Made by a program: the position numbers and the translations under genes | Part shown: in pieces, positions 20,198 through 28,915 of the stretch | Position numbering within the stretch: position 1 is the first letter of the stretch | Layout of the letters: every line of letters begins with the position of its first letter | The notes under the pieces: generated by a model | What the model saw: the letters and a program-made list of their open reading frames with translations, nothing else | Told to the model about the DNA's origin: nothing | The model's database searches: none | Origin: Gemmobacter aquarius | GTDB taxonomy: Bacteria; Pseudomonadota; Alphaproteobacteria; Rhodobacterales; Rhodobacteraceae | DNA length: 64,000 nt | NCBI RefSeq assembly: GCF_003060865.1 | Contig: NZ_CP028918.1 | Span: 1 to 64,000 of the forward strand | Reading direction: 5' to 3'

Positions 20198-20459
20198 TCG
20201 CTTTCCTTTCCCCAAGCCCCTCGGGGCCGAATACCGACAGCACGTTCAGCAGCGTCCACCCCCCAGCGGCAAGGCGCGGGGCAAGTTCGGCTTCGGCTGC
20301 ACCGCGACCACCCGAACAGGCGGAATCGCTGACCTGCGCCACTCCATAATGCAAGCGAAGCGGGTCGTCCTGCTTGGCCTTGTAATCGGCGAAACATTCG
20401 GCGGAAGCTGGCCCGCCAAGGGCAAGGAGCGTGGCCGCGAGAAGGCTAAGGCGCGTCAT
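20169..20459 (-). CDS. Small exported hypothetical protein
   Basis: The 96-residue protein MTRLSLLAATLLALGG... has a signal peptide cut near ASA-EC. The mature part is about 77 residues with cysteines in AECFADY and DSACSGG, probably one disulfide. I recognise no family. The start could be three residues earlier (MPPM). Its end overlaps the start of the membrane winged-helix gene by 29 bp, so the two are probably co-transcribed and may be functionally linked. Confidence 0.7.
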   Translation of the reverse strand: MTRLSLLAATLLALGGPASAECFADYKAKQDDPLRLHYGVAQVSDSACSGGRGAAEAELAPRLAAGGWTLLNVLSVFGPEGLGERKASAGEYFLRF

Positions 20460-20630
20460 CGGAGGCATCCTTTGTATCACTGGCCCCAATCTGCGCTGCG
20501 CCGCGTGGTTATTCAATGTCAGACAGGGTTTATGGCACTGCTATCGGATAGCAGCGTGGCGTTATTGCCTGTCCGGGATGGTTCTGGCCACCCTTTCCCC
20601 ATCAACCACTTGCGGGAACGGAGGCCGAAC

Positions 20631-21119
20631 ATGACCCGATCGGAAACGCTTGCCGAGACGATGCTGCTGACGCAGGGCGGCAAGGGGCGGAAGCTGCGCC
20701 TGCGCTTCGTGGCGCTTGTCGCTGCGATTGCCGTAGCCATGGGGCTGCTGGCCACGGCAGCCCCTGCACGGGCCGACAATGACGATCTGGCCAAGGCGCT
20801 GGCGGCTTTGGCGATTGTCGGCATCATCGCCCATACGGCGCAAAAGGACCGCCCCCGGCAGGAGCAGTATCCCGGCTACCCGCCCGAGCCGCAGCAGGTG
20901 AGGCACCCGCGCGTTCCTGCGGTCTGCGGGATCGAGATCGCGGGCCAGCGGACCCGCGCCACGGTTTACGGCGAACGCTGCCTGCGCGAGCAGGGTTTTG
21001 CGTGGCGGCTGCCGCAACACTGCGCCCGTCCGGCGCGCATCTACGGGCAGAACGACCGCATCTATTCCGAACAATGCCTGCGTGACGCGGGCTTCAAGAT
21101 CGGCAAGCACCGGAACTGA
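20631..21119 (+). CDS. Exported hypothetical protein with Cys pairs
   Basis: The 162-residue protein starts at ATG 20631 behind GGAGG. It has a long basic N terminus then a hydrophobic stretch (about 26-48, ending APARA), which reads as a signal peptide or anchor. A second short hydrophobic run follows (LAALAIVGIIAH). The C-terminal half is Arg- and Cys-rich with a repeated pattern: VYGERCLREQGFAW and IYSEQCLRDAGFKI. I do not know the family. The duplicated CLR(E/D)xGF motif suggests a small disulfide-bonded periplasmic domain. Confidence 0.75.
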   Translation: MTRSETLAETMLLTQGGKGRKLRLRFVALVAAIAVAMGLLATAAPARADNDDLAKALAALAIVGIIAHTAQKDRPRQEQYPGYPPEPQQVRHPRVPAVCGIEIAGQRTRATVYGERCLREQGFAWRLPQHCARPARIYGQNDRIYSEQCLRDAGFKIGKHRN

Positions 21120-21163
21120 CCGTCCGGCTGCCGGGCGCGGTGGTCCCGAAGCCGCGTCTACTG

Positions 21164-21203
21164 GGGGGGCAAGAGGGTGAGCAGCTCTTGCCCCCCGACT
21201 TTT
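21164..21203 (+). terminator. Intrinsic terminator after the exported protein gene
   Basis: A 12-bp stem GGGGGGCAAGAG (21164-21175) with CTCTTGCCCCCC (21185-21196) is followed by GACTTTTA. The stem is strong and the T tract weak. It separates the exported protein gene from rnhB. Confidence 0.7.
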
Positions 21204-21258
21204 ATCCGGTCGCTTTTTGCGGCTTTCCGTAGCCTGCGCCCTGCGCTAGCCATGCGGG

Positions 21259-21898
21259 ATGGACCCCGCGACCTTGCCAGATTTCACCTATGAAGCTGCC
21301 GCCTACGGGCGTGGCTTTCTGGTGGTGGCCGGCGTGGACGAGGTCGGTCGCGGCCCCCTCGCTGGCCCCGTTACGGCGGCGGCGGTGGTGTTGCACCGCG
21401 ACCGTATCCCCAAGGGGTTGAACGATTCCAAAGTGCTGACAGCGGCACGGCGCGACGATCTGTTCGCCGAGATCATGGCGGTGGCCGAGGTTTGCGTTGC
21501 CCATGCCACCGTGGCCGAGATCGACGAGATCAACATCCTGCGCGCCAGCCACCTTGCCATGGAGCGGGCGCTGCGCGGCCTTGCGCGGCAGGTCGACCAC
21601 GCGCTGATCGACGGCAACATGGTGCCCCGCGGCCTGTTCTGCGGCGCCGAGCCGATCATCAAGGGCGACGGGTTGTGCGTGTCGATTGCGGCGGCCTCGA
21701 TCGTGGCGAAAGTGACGCGGGACCGTATCATGGTGGATTTGGCGCAACAGCACCCCGGCTACGGCTGGGAAAGCAACGCGGGTTACCCGACAAAACAGCA
21801 TCTGGACGCGCTGCTAAATCTTGGTGTTACCCCACATCATAGACGTTCGTTTCGCCCCGTCCACAATATCTTGTATCAAGATGTTTCTCTAAGTGCTT

Positions 21899-21900
<2 letters not shown>
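21259..21900 (+). CDS. rnhB: Ribonuclease HII
   Basis: RNase HII removes ribonucleotides and RNA primers from RNA/DNA hybrids. The 213-residue protein shows the first catalytic DE in VVAGVDEVGRGPLAGPV (Asp, Glu), the second Asp in HALIDGN, and the conserved CVSIAAASIVAKVTRDR and YPTKQHLDAL segments. Its stop at 21898-21900 overlaps the first of three GANTC sites leading into ccrM. The pairing of rnhB and ccrM is common in alphaproteobacteria. Confidence 0.95.
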
Positions 21901-23113
<1,213 letters not shown>

Positions 23114-23165
23114 TCTTTACCAAGGGTTTCTAACGCCAGCGCCGCGGTCCGCCTGCGGTGCAACT

Positions 23166-23194
23166 CCCCGCCATGTCCATGGCGGGGTCTTTTT
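23166..23194 (+). terminator. Intrinsic terminator of ccrM
   Basis: Arms CCCCGCCATG (23166-23175) and CATGGCGGGG (23178-23187) form a stem followed by TCTTTTT. It lies 53 bp after the ccrM stop. Confidence 0.85.
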
Positions 23195-23249
23195 CGTTTG
23201 AAGGCGGGGCCATGCTCCATTGCGGGGACTATCCGTCTGCGTGGCGCAA

Positions 23250-23359
23250 GCGGAGTTTGACGCAAACTCCGCGCCGGAATTTGACGCAAATTCCGGGGCG
23301 TGGCGGTGGGGTCCGGTTTCTGCGTCAGAAACCGGCGCGAAATTTGCGTCAAATTTCGC
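23250..23359. repeat. Symmetric array of four 23-nt hairpins
   Basis: Four perfect 23-nt palindromic units lie at 23250-23272, 23274-23296, 23313-23335 and 23337-23359 (spacers 1, 16 and 1 bp). Each has a 9-bp stem and 5-nt centre. The left arms are GCGGAGTTT, CCGGAATTT, CCGGTTTCT and GCGAAATTT, each with its exact complement. The centres are GACGC in the first two and GCGTC in the last two, so the array is itself an inverted repeat. It sits between the convergent ccrM and DUF421 genes. Confidence 0.9.
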
Positions 23360-23361
23360 CG

Positions 23362-23811
23362 TCAGCGCGGGTCTTTGGGGATGATGCTAATCGCCCCGCC
23401 GATTTCCAGCACCGCGCAGTCGATCTGGTCTAACCGTTTCAATCCCTGTTTCTCGCGCGCGGATTGCAGGATGTCGGACACATCCACCCGTGCGCGGCGC
23501 AGGGCGCGGGTGTCGAGTTCGCCGCCCGATATCAGTACGGTCGGCGTGCCGTCGATGGCAAGGCCAAGCGCGGGCGACCATGCCTTGGCATAGGACAGGA
23601 CCACATCGGTCAGGGCGAGCGTGACGATGACGATTGCCGCCGTGGTGATGGAATAATCGTCGCCAAGCAGCGCCTGATCCGTGGTTTCCGCAACGATCAG
23701 CAGCAGGACAAAGTCAAACACGGTCACCTGCGCCAAGGTGCGCCGCCCCGCAAAGCGGGTGACGACCAGCAACACGAGATAGACCGAAACGGCGCGGATC
23801 ACGCTGTCCAT
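23362..23811 (-). CDS. DUF421 (YetF-like) membrane protein
   Basis: The 149-residue protein has three hydrophobic segments in the first 80 residues (YLVLLVVTRFAGRRTLAQVTVFDFVLLLIVAETT is typical of DUF421), then a small cytoplasmic domain with GTPTVLISGGELDTRALRRARVDVSDILQSAREKQG. The biochemical role of DUF421 is not established. Its ATG overlaps the previous stop by one base (TAATG), so it is coupled to the single-span protein gene upstream. It ends two bases after the hairpin array. Confidence 0.9.
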   Translation of the reverse strand: MDSVIRAVSVYLVLLVVTRFAGRRTLAQVTVFDFVLLLIVAETTDQALLGDDYSITTAAIVIVTLALTDVVLSYAKAWSPALGLAIDGTPTVLISGGELDTRALRRARVDVSDILQSAREKQGLKRLDQIDCAVLEIGGAISIIPKDPR

Positions 23812-24338
23812 TATGGCAACACATAGGTTGTCAGCGTGGTCTCCTCGCCGCCGATGCCGATGGTATAGCTGGCAACCCCGGCCTTTTGCGACCGAAGCGA
23901 AAGGCGCAGCGCATTCGGGGCGGCAGGGTCGGGAAAGAAGGCAAGGCGCAAGGGATCGCCGCCGCGTTCCATCGCGGGGCGCGGGGTGATCGCCTCGATC
24001 TGGAACAACCGCTGCATATCGCTGCCGACGAGAAGTTCGGGGCCGGTTTCGGGACCGGAAAGCCGGATCGTCAGCGTCTCGGGCGCGCCACGGCGGGTGA
24101 AGCGGGGCCATGTCACCTCGGCGTTGCCGATGGTTACGTGGCCTTGGGCGAGCGTTCCGCCGCGACCGCCGATGCCGGTGGCGGCGATCAGCGCAACCAG
24201 CATGAACCCGCCCCATGCACAGCGCTGGGCGATCCAGAACCCTTCCTGAAACCGGCGGTTTTCATCGATCTGCAAGCCGTCTGGGCGGACGGGAGCCGCT
24301 TTGACCTTGGCGGGCGGTGTTCGGGCGGGTTCGGGCAT
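23811..24338 (-). CDS. Single-span membrane hypothetical protein
   Basis: The 175-residue protein has a basic, Pro-rich cytoplasmic N terminus, one membrane span (about 44-62, FMLVALIAATGIGG) and a periplasmic beta-rich domain of about 110 residues without cysteines. I recognise no family. It is coupled by a one-base overlap to the DUF421 gene, so the two products may form a membrane complex. The promoter should lie in the 24339-24530 gap. Confidence 0.75.
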   Translation of the reverse strand: MPEPARTPPAKVKAAPVRPDGLQIDENRRFQEGFWIAQRCAWGGFMLVALIAATGIGGRGGTLAQGHVTIGNAEVTWPRFTRRGAPETLTIRLSGPETGPELLVGSDMQRLFQIEAITPRPAMERGGDPLRLAFFPDPAAPNALRLSLRSQKAGVASYTIGIGGEETTLTTYVLP

Positions 24339-24407
24339 GGCACTTTCCTTCGCCTTTCAACCCGTCGGGTCGGCTGATGTTCCTGTTGAGCCTTTGGTCC
24401 TTTTGCG

Positions 24408-24475
24408 GGTTCGGGCCGATTGCAGGTTCGGGCCGATTGCAGGTTCGGGCCGATTGAAGGTTCGGGCCGATTGCG
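24408..24475 (+). repeat. Four tandem copies of a 17-bp unit
   Basis: The unit GGTTCGGGCCGATTGCA starts at 24408, 24425, 24442 and 24459. The first two are identical and the last two differ only in the final bases (GAA, GCG). It lies 70 bp upstream of the leftward single-span protein gene. Confidence 0.95.
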
Positions 24476-24506
24476 CGTTAGGGATGTAACGGTTGTGCGA
24501 AAATAG

Positions 24507-24553
24507 TGAACGCTACCGTTCATCATCCTATTGCATACGCTGTCGTACAGTAT
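24507..24553. promoter_or_regulatory. Two adjacent operator-like dyads
   Basis: TGAACGCTACCGTTCA (24507-24522) is a perfect 6-4-6 inverted repeat. CTGTCGTACAG (24540-24550) is a 4-3-4 repeat flanked by ATAC and TAT. Their size fits a dimeric TetR-type repressor or similar. The binding protein is not known. Confidence 0.5.
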
Positions 24554-24768
24554 ATCTAGGGTCCAGACGAAACGAAACGACGGAGGCACCGATGTGCTGA
24601 CAGAGATAGCGACCCTAAAGACTGCTCCCCGGGGCTAGGCCCCATTGGCCGCCAGGCCGAAACGGACTGAACAAACCGCATCGCCGAACCAAGGACCGAC
24701 CGGATGATCCGGCGCGGAACGGTGGATGCTTGCCGACAAACACAATGATCCCACGAAAGGGAAACACC

Positions 24769-25275
24769 ATGCGTAACATCATTCTCGCCTCGACCATCGC
24801 CATCGCTGCCCTGTCGGGTGTGGCCAATGCATCGTCCACCATCGTCGCTGCCGGGCCGGGCGATGTGCAACTGGCACAGATCGCCGGTGTGCAGCCGGGC
24901 AAATACAGCCGCGCCGAACTGCTGAACATCATCGACGCACGCTCGGAAAACGACGAACAGGCGTTGTCGTTCTACCTGTCGGGTGCCAACCGCGCTTCGG
25001 GGCAGGCGTCGGATGAAAGCCTTGCCCAACTGGCAGGCACGGCCGGTGTGGCGGCGGACGGGTATTCGGCGACCGAGTTGGCACGCCTGACCGATGCGCG
25101 CCGTGAAAACGACGCGTCGGCCGTGTCGTTCATCGTGAACCGTGCCGCCAAGGCACCGCTGCCTGCCGAAGCCGTGACCCCCGGCGAGGCGCAACTGGCC
25201 GCATTGGTCGGTGTCGATCCGGCCGACTACACGCTGGCCCAGCTGGTCGCCCTTCAGCCGCAAGCCGACGATTGA
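24769..25275 (+). CDS. Exported protein with three internal repeats
   Basis: The 168-residue protein has a signal peptide (residues 1-21, cleavage near NAS-S) and three copies of one motif: QLAQIAGVQPGKYSRAELLN followed by IIDARSENDEQALSFYL (34-70); LAQLAGTAGVAADGYSATEL followed by ARLTDARRENDASAVSFIV (85-123); and a shorter QLAALVGVDPADYTLAQLVA (142-161). There are no cysteines. I do not know the family. It is preceded by GAAAGGGAAA and a leader of about 200 bases. A 5'-proximal signal peptide and repeats suggest a small periplasmic adaptor. Confidence 0.8.
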   Translation: MRNIILASTIAIAALSGVANASSTIVAAGPGDVQLAQIAGVQPGKYSRAELLNIIDARSENDEQALSFYLSGANRASGQASDESLAQLAGTAGVAADGYSATELARLTDARRENDASAVSFIVNRAAKAPLPAEAVTPGEAQLAALVGVDPADYTLAQLVALQPQADD

Positions 25276-25325
25276 TCCTTTTGCAAAGGATCGACCTTTG
25301 GCCACCCGCAGCGATGCGGGTGGCC
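25274..25325 (+). other. Two hairpins after the repeat-protein gene
   Basis: GATCCTTT/AAAGGATC around TGC (25274-25292) and GGCCACCCGCA/TGCGGGTGGCC around GCGA (25300-25325). Neither has a T tract, so they may stabilise the 3' end or assist Rho-dependent termination. Confidence 0.55.
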
Positions 25326-25416
25326 TGACCATGCGCGGGGTGGCGAGATGACTTGTTTTGAACCTGAAGCAGGCATAGCCTTGGGGCAGCCGCCCAATGG
25401 CGATTGTGGAGACAGC

Positions 25417-26043
25417 ATGGCCCTGCGCCTGCCCGGCAGACCGAAGGATATGGAAAAGCGCGAGGCAATCCTCGACGCTGCCCAAAGCCTGTTTGCCCAA
25501 CGTGGCGTAGACGGCTGCCCGATCGAGGCGATCGCCGCGCAATCGGGCGTGTCCAAGGTGACGGTCTACGCAAATTTCGGCGACAAGGCGAAGATCTTCG
25601 ATGCCGTCGTGCAACGCGAGACGGAACGCCTGCAACGCGCGCTTGCCTGCGCCAGCGCCGAAGGGTCAACGCTGGAAGAAAGGCTGACGCGCTTTGGCAC
25701 CGCGCTGGTGGGGATGATGACCGCGCCCTGCCATCTGGCGCTGGACAAGGCGATCAGCCTGGAAGCTCAGCGCAATCCCGACATCGGCAAGCGGTTCTTC
25801 GATGCGGGGCCGGGACAGGTGTGCAAGCTTCTGGCCGGTATCATCGCCGATGCCTCGGCCCGGGGCGAGGTTCAGGTGGCCGAACCCGCCCGCGCGGCGC
25901 GCGATCTGCTGGGCCTGTGGCTGGGGTTCAACGCGCTGGAACGGCGGCTGTGCGGCACCTGCGACATCGACGCGGTGGGGCTGACCGCGCATGTCGGGCG
26001 CACCACGCGGCTTTACCTTTCGGCCTGCCAAGCCGTCACCTGA
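25417..26043 (+). CDS. TetR/AcrR-family transcriptional regulator
   Basis: The 208-residue protein has an N-terminal TetR helix-turn-helix (REAILDAAQSLFAQRGVDGCPIEAIAAQSGVSKVTVYANFGDKAKIFDAVV, about residues 14-64) and an all-helical ligand domain. ATG 25417 has GGAG upstream; a longer opening from 25348 lacks one. It converges on alkB with a 7-bp gap. I infer alkB or the operator-like dyads at 24507-24553 as possible targets, but no direct evidence is visible. Confidence 0.9.
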   Translation: MALRLPGRPKDMEKREAILDAAQSLFAQRGVDGCPIEAIAAQSGVSKVTVYANFGDKAKIFDAVVQRETERLQRALACASAEGSTLEERLTRFGTALVGMMTAPCHLALDKAISLEAQRNPDIGKRFFDAGPGQVCKLLAGIIADASARGEVQVAEPARAARDLLGLWLGFNALERRLCGTCDIDAVGLTAHVGRTTRLYLSACQAVT

Positions 26044-26050
26044 CCGCCCG

Positions 26051-27190
26051 TCACCTGACGGGCTTGGGGTTCATGCCCTTGTTATAGGGCTTCCAGTCGG
26101 TGATGTCGGGGTAAAATGCCTTGCGCCACGCCCGCACGCGCGGGTTCATGATGCGCTTCCACAGGGGCGGCACCATCGCGGCAAGGGTCATCAGCGGGTA
26201 GCCGTGCGGCAGTTGCGGCGCTTCCTGTTCGCCGTAAGTCTGAAGCAGCGGAAAGCGGCGGTCGGGTTTGTAATGGTGGTCGGAATGGCGTTGCAGGTTG
26301 ATAAGCAGCCAGTTCGACGCCTTGTGCGCCGCGTTCCAAGAATGGCGCGGCAGGACGTGTTCGTATTTGCCATTGCCCAGATGGCGGCGCGTCAGGCCGT
26401 AATGTTCGATGTAATTGACCAGTTCAAGCTGCCAGACCGCCACGGCGGCCTGAAACAGGAACAGCGCCAGCCCCTGCACACCGCCAAGCGCGAAGGCCAG
26501 CGCGATCATCCCCGCTTGCAGCGCCCAGTAACGCCAATAGGGGTTGGCGCGGTCGTGCCAGGGCAGACCCTTGCGTGCCAGCAGCGCCAGCTCTGCCGCC
26601 CATGCCGAACGGCGGCATTGCACCAGCACGCGCGGGAAAAAGCGGTGGAAGCCTTCGTTATAGCGGGCGGTCACCGGATCGGCGGGGGTGGCGACCCACA
26701 GGTGATGCACCCGCAGATGTTCCGACCGGAAATGGCTGTAAAGCACCATGGCAAGCAGGATATCGGCCAGCCAACGCTCGGCCTTCGGTTTCTGGTGCAT
26801 CAGCTCGTGGCTGTAGTTGATGCCGATGGTGCCCGAGAGCACGCCGATCCCGAAGAACACCGCGAACTTTTCGGCGGTGCCAAGGTGGCTGCCATGTGTG
26901 ACGACGTAGATCGTGCCGAACAGCACGGCAAACTGCACGGGCGCCCAGATCAGGGTGATCAGCCGGTACCAGAACAGGTCGGCATCGGGCGTGCCGGTTT
27001 CGGCGCTGTCCGCGTTCAGGCCCAGAAGCGCGTCGAGCAGCGAAAAGCTGCCCCATGCGGCAAGCGGGGCAATCAGGGTCCACCATCCGCCAAAGGTGGC
27101 GCTTATTGCGATGACCGGCACGAGCAACAGCGAAAGCCAGAACGGCAGGGCGTTTTTCAGGCGGCGCACTTCGGTTGCGGGTATCTGCAT
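26051..27190 (-). CDS. alkB: Alkane 1-monooxygenase-type membrane di-iron hydroxylase
   Basis: AlkB hydroxylates the terminal carbon of alkanes or fatty acyl chains with a rubredoxin partner. The 379-residue protein has the required histidine boxes: HELMHQ, HLRVHH, the AlkB-specific NYIEHYGL segment, and LQRHSDHHYKP. Several membrane spans precede and separate them. No rubredoxin gene is adjacent, and no rubredoxin domain is fused. It lies 39 bp after mutY on the same strand. Substrate range cannot be told from sequence; a related xylene or fatty acid hydroxylase is possible. Confidence 0.88.
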   Translation of the reverse strand: MQIPATEVRRLKNALPFWLSLLLVPVIAISATFGGWWTLIAPLAAWGSFSLLDALLGLNADSAETGTPDADLFWYRLITLIWAPVQFAVLFGTIYVVTHGSHLGTAEKFAVFFGIGVLSGTIGINYSHELMHQKPKAERWLADILLAMVLYSHFRSEHLRVHHLWVATPADPVTARYNEGFHRFFPRVLVQCRRSAWAAELALLARKGLPWHDRANPYWRYWALQAGMIALAFALGGVQGLALFLFQAAVAVWQLELVNYIEHYGLTRRHLGNGKYEHVLPRHSWNAAHKASNWLLINLQRHSDHHYKPDRRFPLLQTYGEQEAPQLPHGYPLMTLAAMVPPLWKRIMNPRVRAWRKAFYPDITDWKPYNKGMNPKPVR

Positions 27191-27229
27191 GGATCATCCG
27201 TTACTGGTCACAGGGCACAGGATAGCGCG

Positions 27230-28309
27230 TTAGTGGTCGGTCAGGAATACGGACGCCACGTCATAGGCTTTACGCATCACTGTGGGCAGGTCGCCGGGGC
27301 GAAAGTCGGGGTCGGGCAAAAGGTAGCCGCGTTCGGGGTTCAGCGCGGGCAGACGGGCGGCCAGAACCGTCAGGATCAGGTGGAAATGGGTGAAGGTGTG
27401 GCGCACCTCGCCCAAGGTTTGCCAATCGGCCGTGACGGGGGCGGTGCCACCCGCGCCATCCCACGGGCTGCCGGGAAAGCCGAGCATCCCGCCCAGAAGC
27501 CCCTTGTCGGGGCGGCGTTCCACCAGCCACGCGCCCCTGCCGTCACGGGCGATCCAGATCGTGCCTTGCCGTGTGGGTTTGGCGGCTTTCGGTGATTTGC
27601 GCGGCAATTCGGCCTGCACGCCTGCGGCGCGGGCGGCGCAGGGGTCACGCCACGGGCAGATGCCGCAGGCGGGGCTGCGCGGCGTGCAGATGGTCGCGCC
27701 AAGGTCCATGATGGCTTGGGCGTAATCTCCGGCGCGCGAGGGCGGCGTCAGTTCGGCGGCGAGGCGGGTGAGTTCGGGCTTTGACGCAGGCAAGGGAATG
27801 GTCACCAGCCGCAAGCGCGAGATGACGCGTTCCACGTTGCCGTCGACCACGGTGGCGGGTTCGTCATATGCGATCGAAGCTATTGCGGCGGCGGTATAGG
27901 GGCCGATGCCGGGCAGGGTAAGCAGCCCGTCCCGCGTGGCGGGAAACATCCCGCCATGGTCGCGCACAACGGCGCGGGAGCAAGACAGCAGGTTTCGGGC
28001 GCGGGCGTAATACCCGAGACCTGCCCATTCGGCCATGACATCGGCATCATCGGCGGCGGCAAGGTCGGCGACCGTGGGCCAGCGAGCGGTGAAGCGGGTG
28101 AAATAGTCGCGCACGGCGGCCACGGTGGTCTGTTGCAGCATCACCTCGGACAGCCAGACGCGGTAGGGGTCGGGGCGCACTCCGGCCTGCTTCTGCGAGG
28201 GCGGCGTGCGCCAAGGCATGATGCGGGCGTTCCGGTCGTACCACGCGAGCAGCATGTCGGGCAGCAAGTCGGGCAGCATGTCGGGCAGGTTTTCGGCAAC
28301 GTCACGCAT
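27230..28309 (-). CDS. mutY: A/G-specific adenine DNA glycosylase
   Basis: MutY removes adenine mispaired with 8-oxoguanine. The 359-residue protein has the catalytic Glu in SEVMLQQTTVAAV, the helix-hairpin-helix LPGIGPYTAAAIASIAY with catalytic Asp in VVDGNVER, the four-Cys iron-sulfur loop CTPRSPACGICPWRDPC, and a C-terminal NUDIX-like domain. The N terminus is extended by three 12-bp repeats encoding LPDM, LPDL, LPDM (28254-28289), so the true start may be the Met just before LLAWYDR. It is divergent from the DUF721 gene. Confidence 0.95.
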   Translation of the reverse strand: MRDVAENLPDMLPDLLPDMLLAWYDRNARIMPWRTPPSQKQAGVRPDPYRVWLSEVMLQQTTVAAVRDYFTRFTARWPTVADLAAADDADVMAEWAGLGYYARARNLLSCSRAVVRDHGGMFPATRDGLLTLPGIGPYTAAAIASIAYDEPATVVDGNVERVISRLRLVTIPLPASKPELTRLAAELTPPSRAGDYAQAIMDLGATICTPRSPACGICPWRDPCAARAAGVQAELPRKSPKAAKPTRQGTIWIARDGRGAWLVERRPDKGLLGGMLGFPGSPWDGAGGTAPVTADWQTLGEVRHTFTHFHLILTVLAARLPALNPERGYLLPDPDFRPGDLPTVMRKAYDVASVFLTDH

Positions 28310-28390
28310 TCTTTATGCCCTGTCATGGGTCGGCATTTGCAGCCGACCTTGGTTGAGGCTTAGAATAGCGGGGAACGCCGAAAGGACCAG

Positions 28391-28915
28391 ATGACCAAAG
28401 CGCCGATCCATATGCCCAATCCCTCGCGCCGGATGCGCGGGTTCGAGGCGACCTTCGGGTTCGTCAAGGACCCGATCCGCGCCGTGGGTGAAAAGCGCGG
28501 CTTTGCGGTGACGCGGCTTTTGACGCATTGGCCCGATGTGGTGGGCCAAGACCTTGCCCGGACCACGCGCCCCGTGAAGATCGGCTACAGCCGCGACGGG
28601 TTCGGGGCGACGCTGACGGTTCTGGTGTCATCGGCCCATGCGCCGATGGTGCAGATGCAGGTGCCGCGGATCATCGAGAAGGTGAATGCGGTCTACGGCT
28701 ATGCCGCGATTTCCAAGATCAGCCTGACCCAGACCGCGCCGACAGGCTTTGCCGAAGGTCAGGCCGAGTTTCTGGCCGCGCCCAAGGCCGAAAAGGTGAT
28801 CGACCCCGCCGTGCGGGAAAAGGCGGTCGAAACGGCCGCGCCGATTGCCGATGCGGGCTTGCGGGCTGCCCTTGAAGCCCTTGCCCAAAACATTTTAACT
28901 CGTCGCAAGACATGA
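28391..28915 (+). CDS. DUF721/DciA-like protein
   Basis: The 174-residue protein has a DUF721 N-terminal domain (HWPDVVGQDLARTTRPVKIGYSRDGFGATLTVLVSSAHAPMVQMQVPRIIEKVN, about residues 46-100) and a helical C-terminal tail. DUF721 includes DciA, the ancestral loader or operator of the replicative helicase DnaB in bacteria lacking DnaC. The position beside mutY and a DsbA-like gene is the usual alphaproteobacterial arrangement. Its TGA overlaps the next ATG. Confidence 0.85.
   Translation: MTKAPIHMPNPSRRMRGFEATFGFVKDPIRAVGEKRGFAVTRLLTHWPDVVGQDLARTTRPVKIGYSRDGFGATLTVLVSSAHAPMVQMQVPRIIEKVNAVYGYAAISKISLTQTAPTGFAEGQAEFLAAPKAEKVIDPAVREKAVETAAPIADAGLRAALEALAQNILTRRKT

Larger units (their letters stand above)
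24339..24768. other. 430-bp gap between divergent genes
   Basis: No convincing gene is present. The left part holds a 17-bp tandem repeat (24408-24475). The centre holds two dyads: TGAACG-CTAC-CGTTCA (24507-24522) and a CTGT-CGT-ACAG core inside 24535-24553. The right part (24590-24768) is an untranslated leader of the exported protein gene, with a short frame ATG TGC TGA and GC-rich dyads near 24620-24660. The dyads look like TetR-type operators; a TetR gene lies 0.9 kb downstream. Confidence 0.55.

Noticed and set aside
23250..23359. CRISPR array
   Set aside because: Units are self-complementary with spacers of 1, 16 and 1 bp, and stems differ. There are no unique spacers of CRISPR length and no cas genes.
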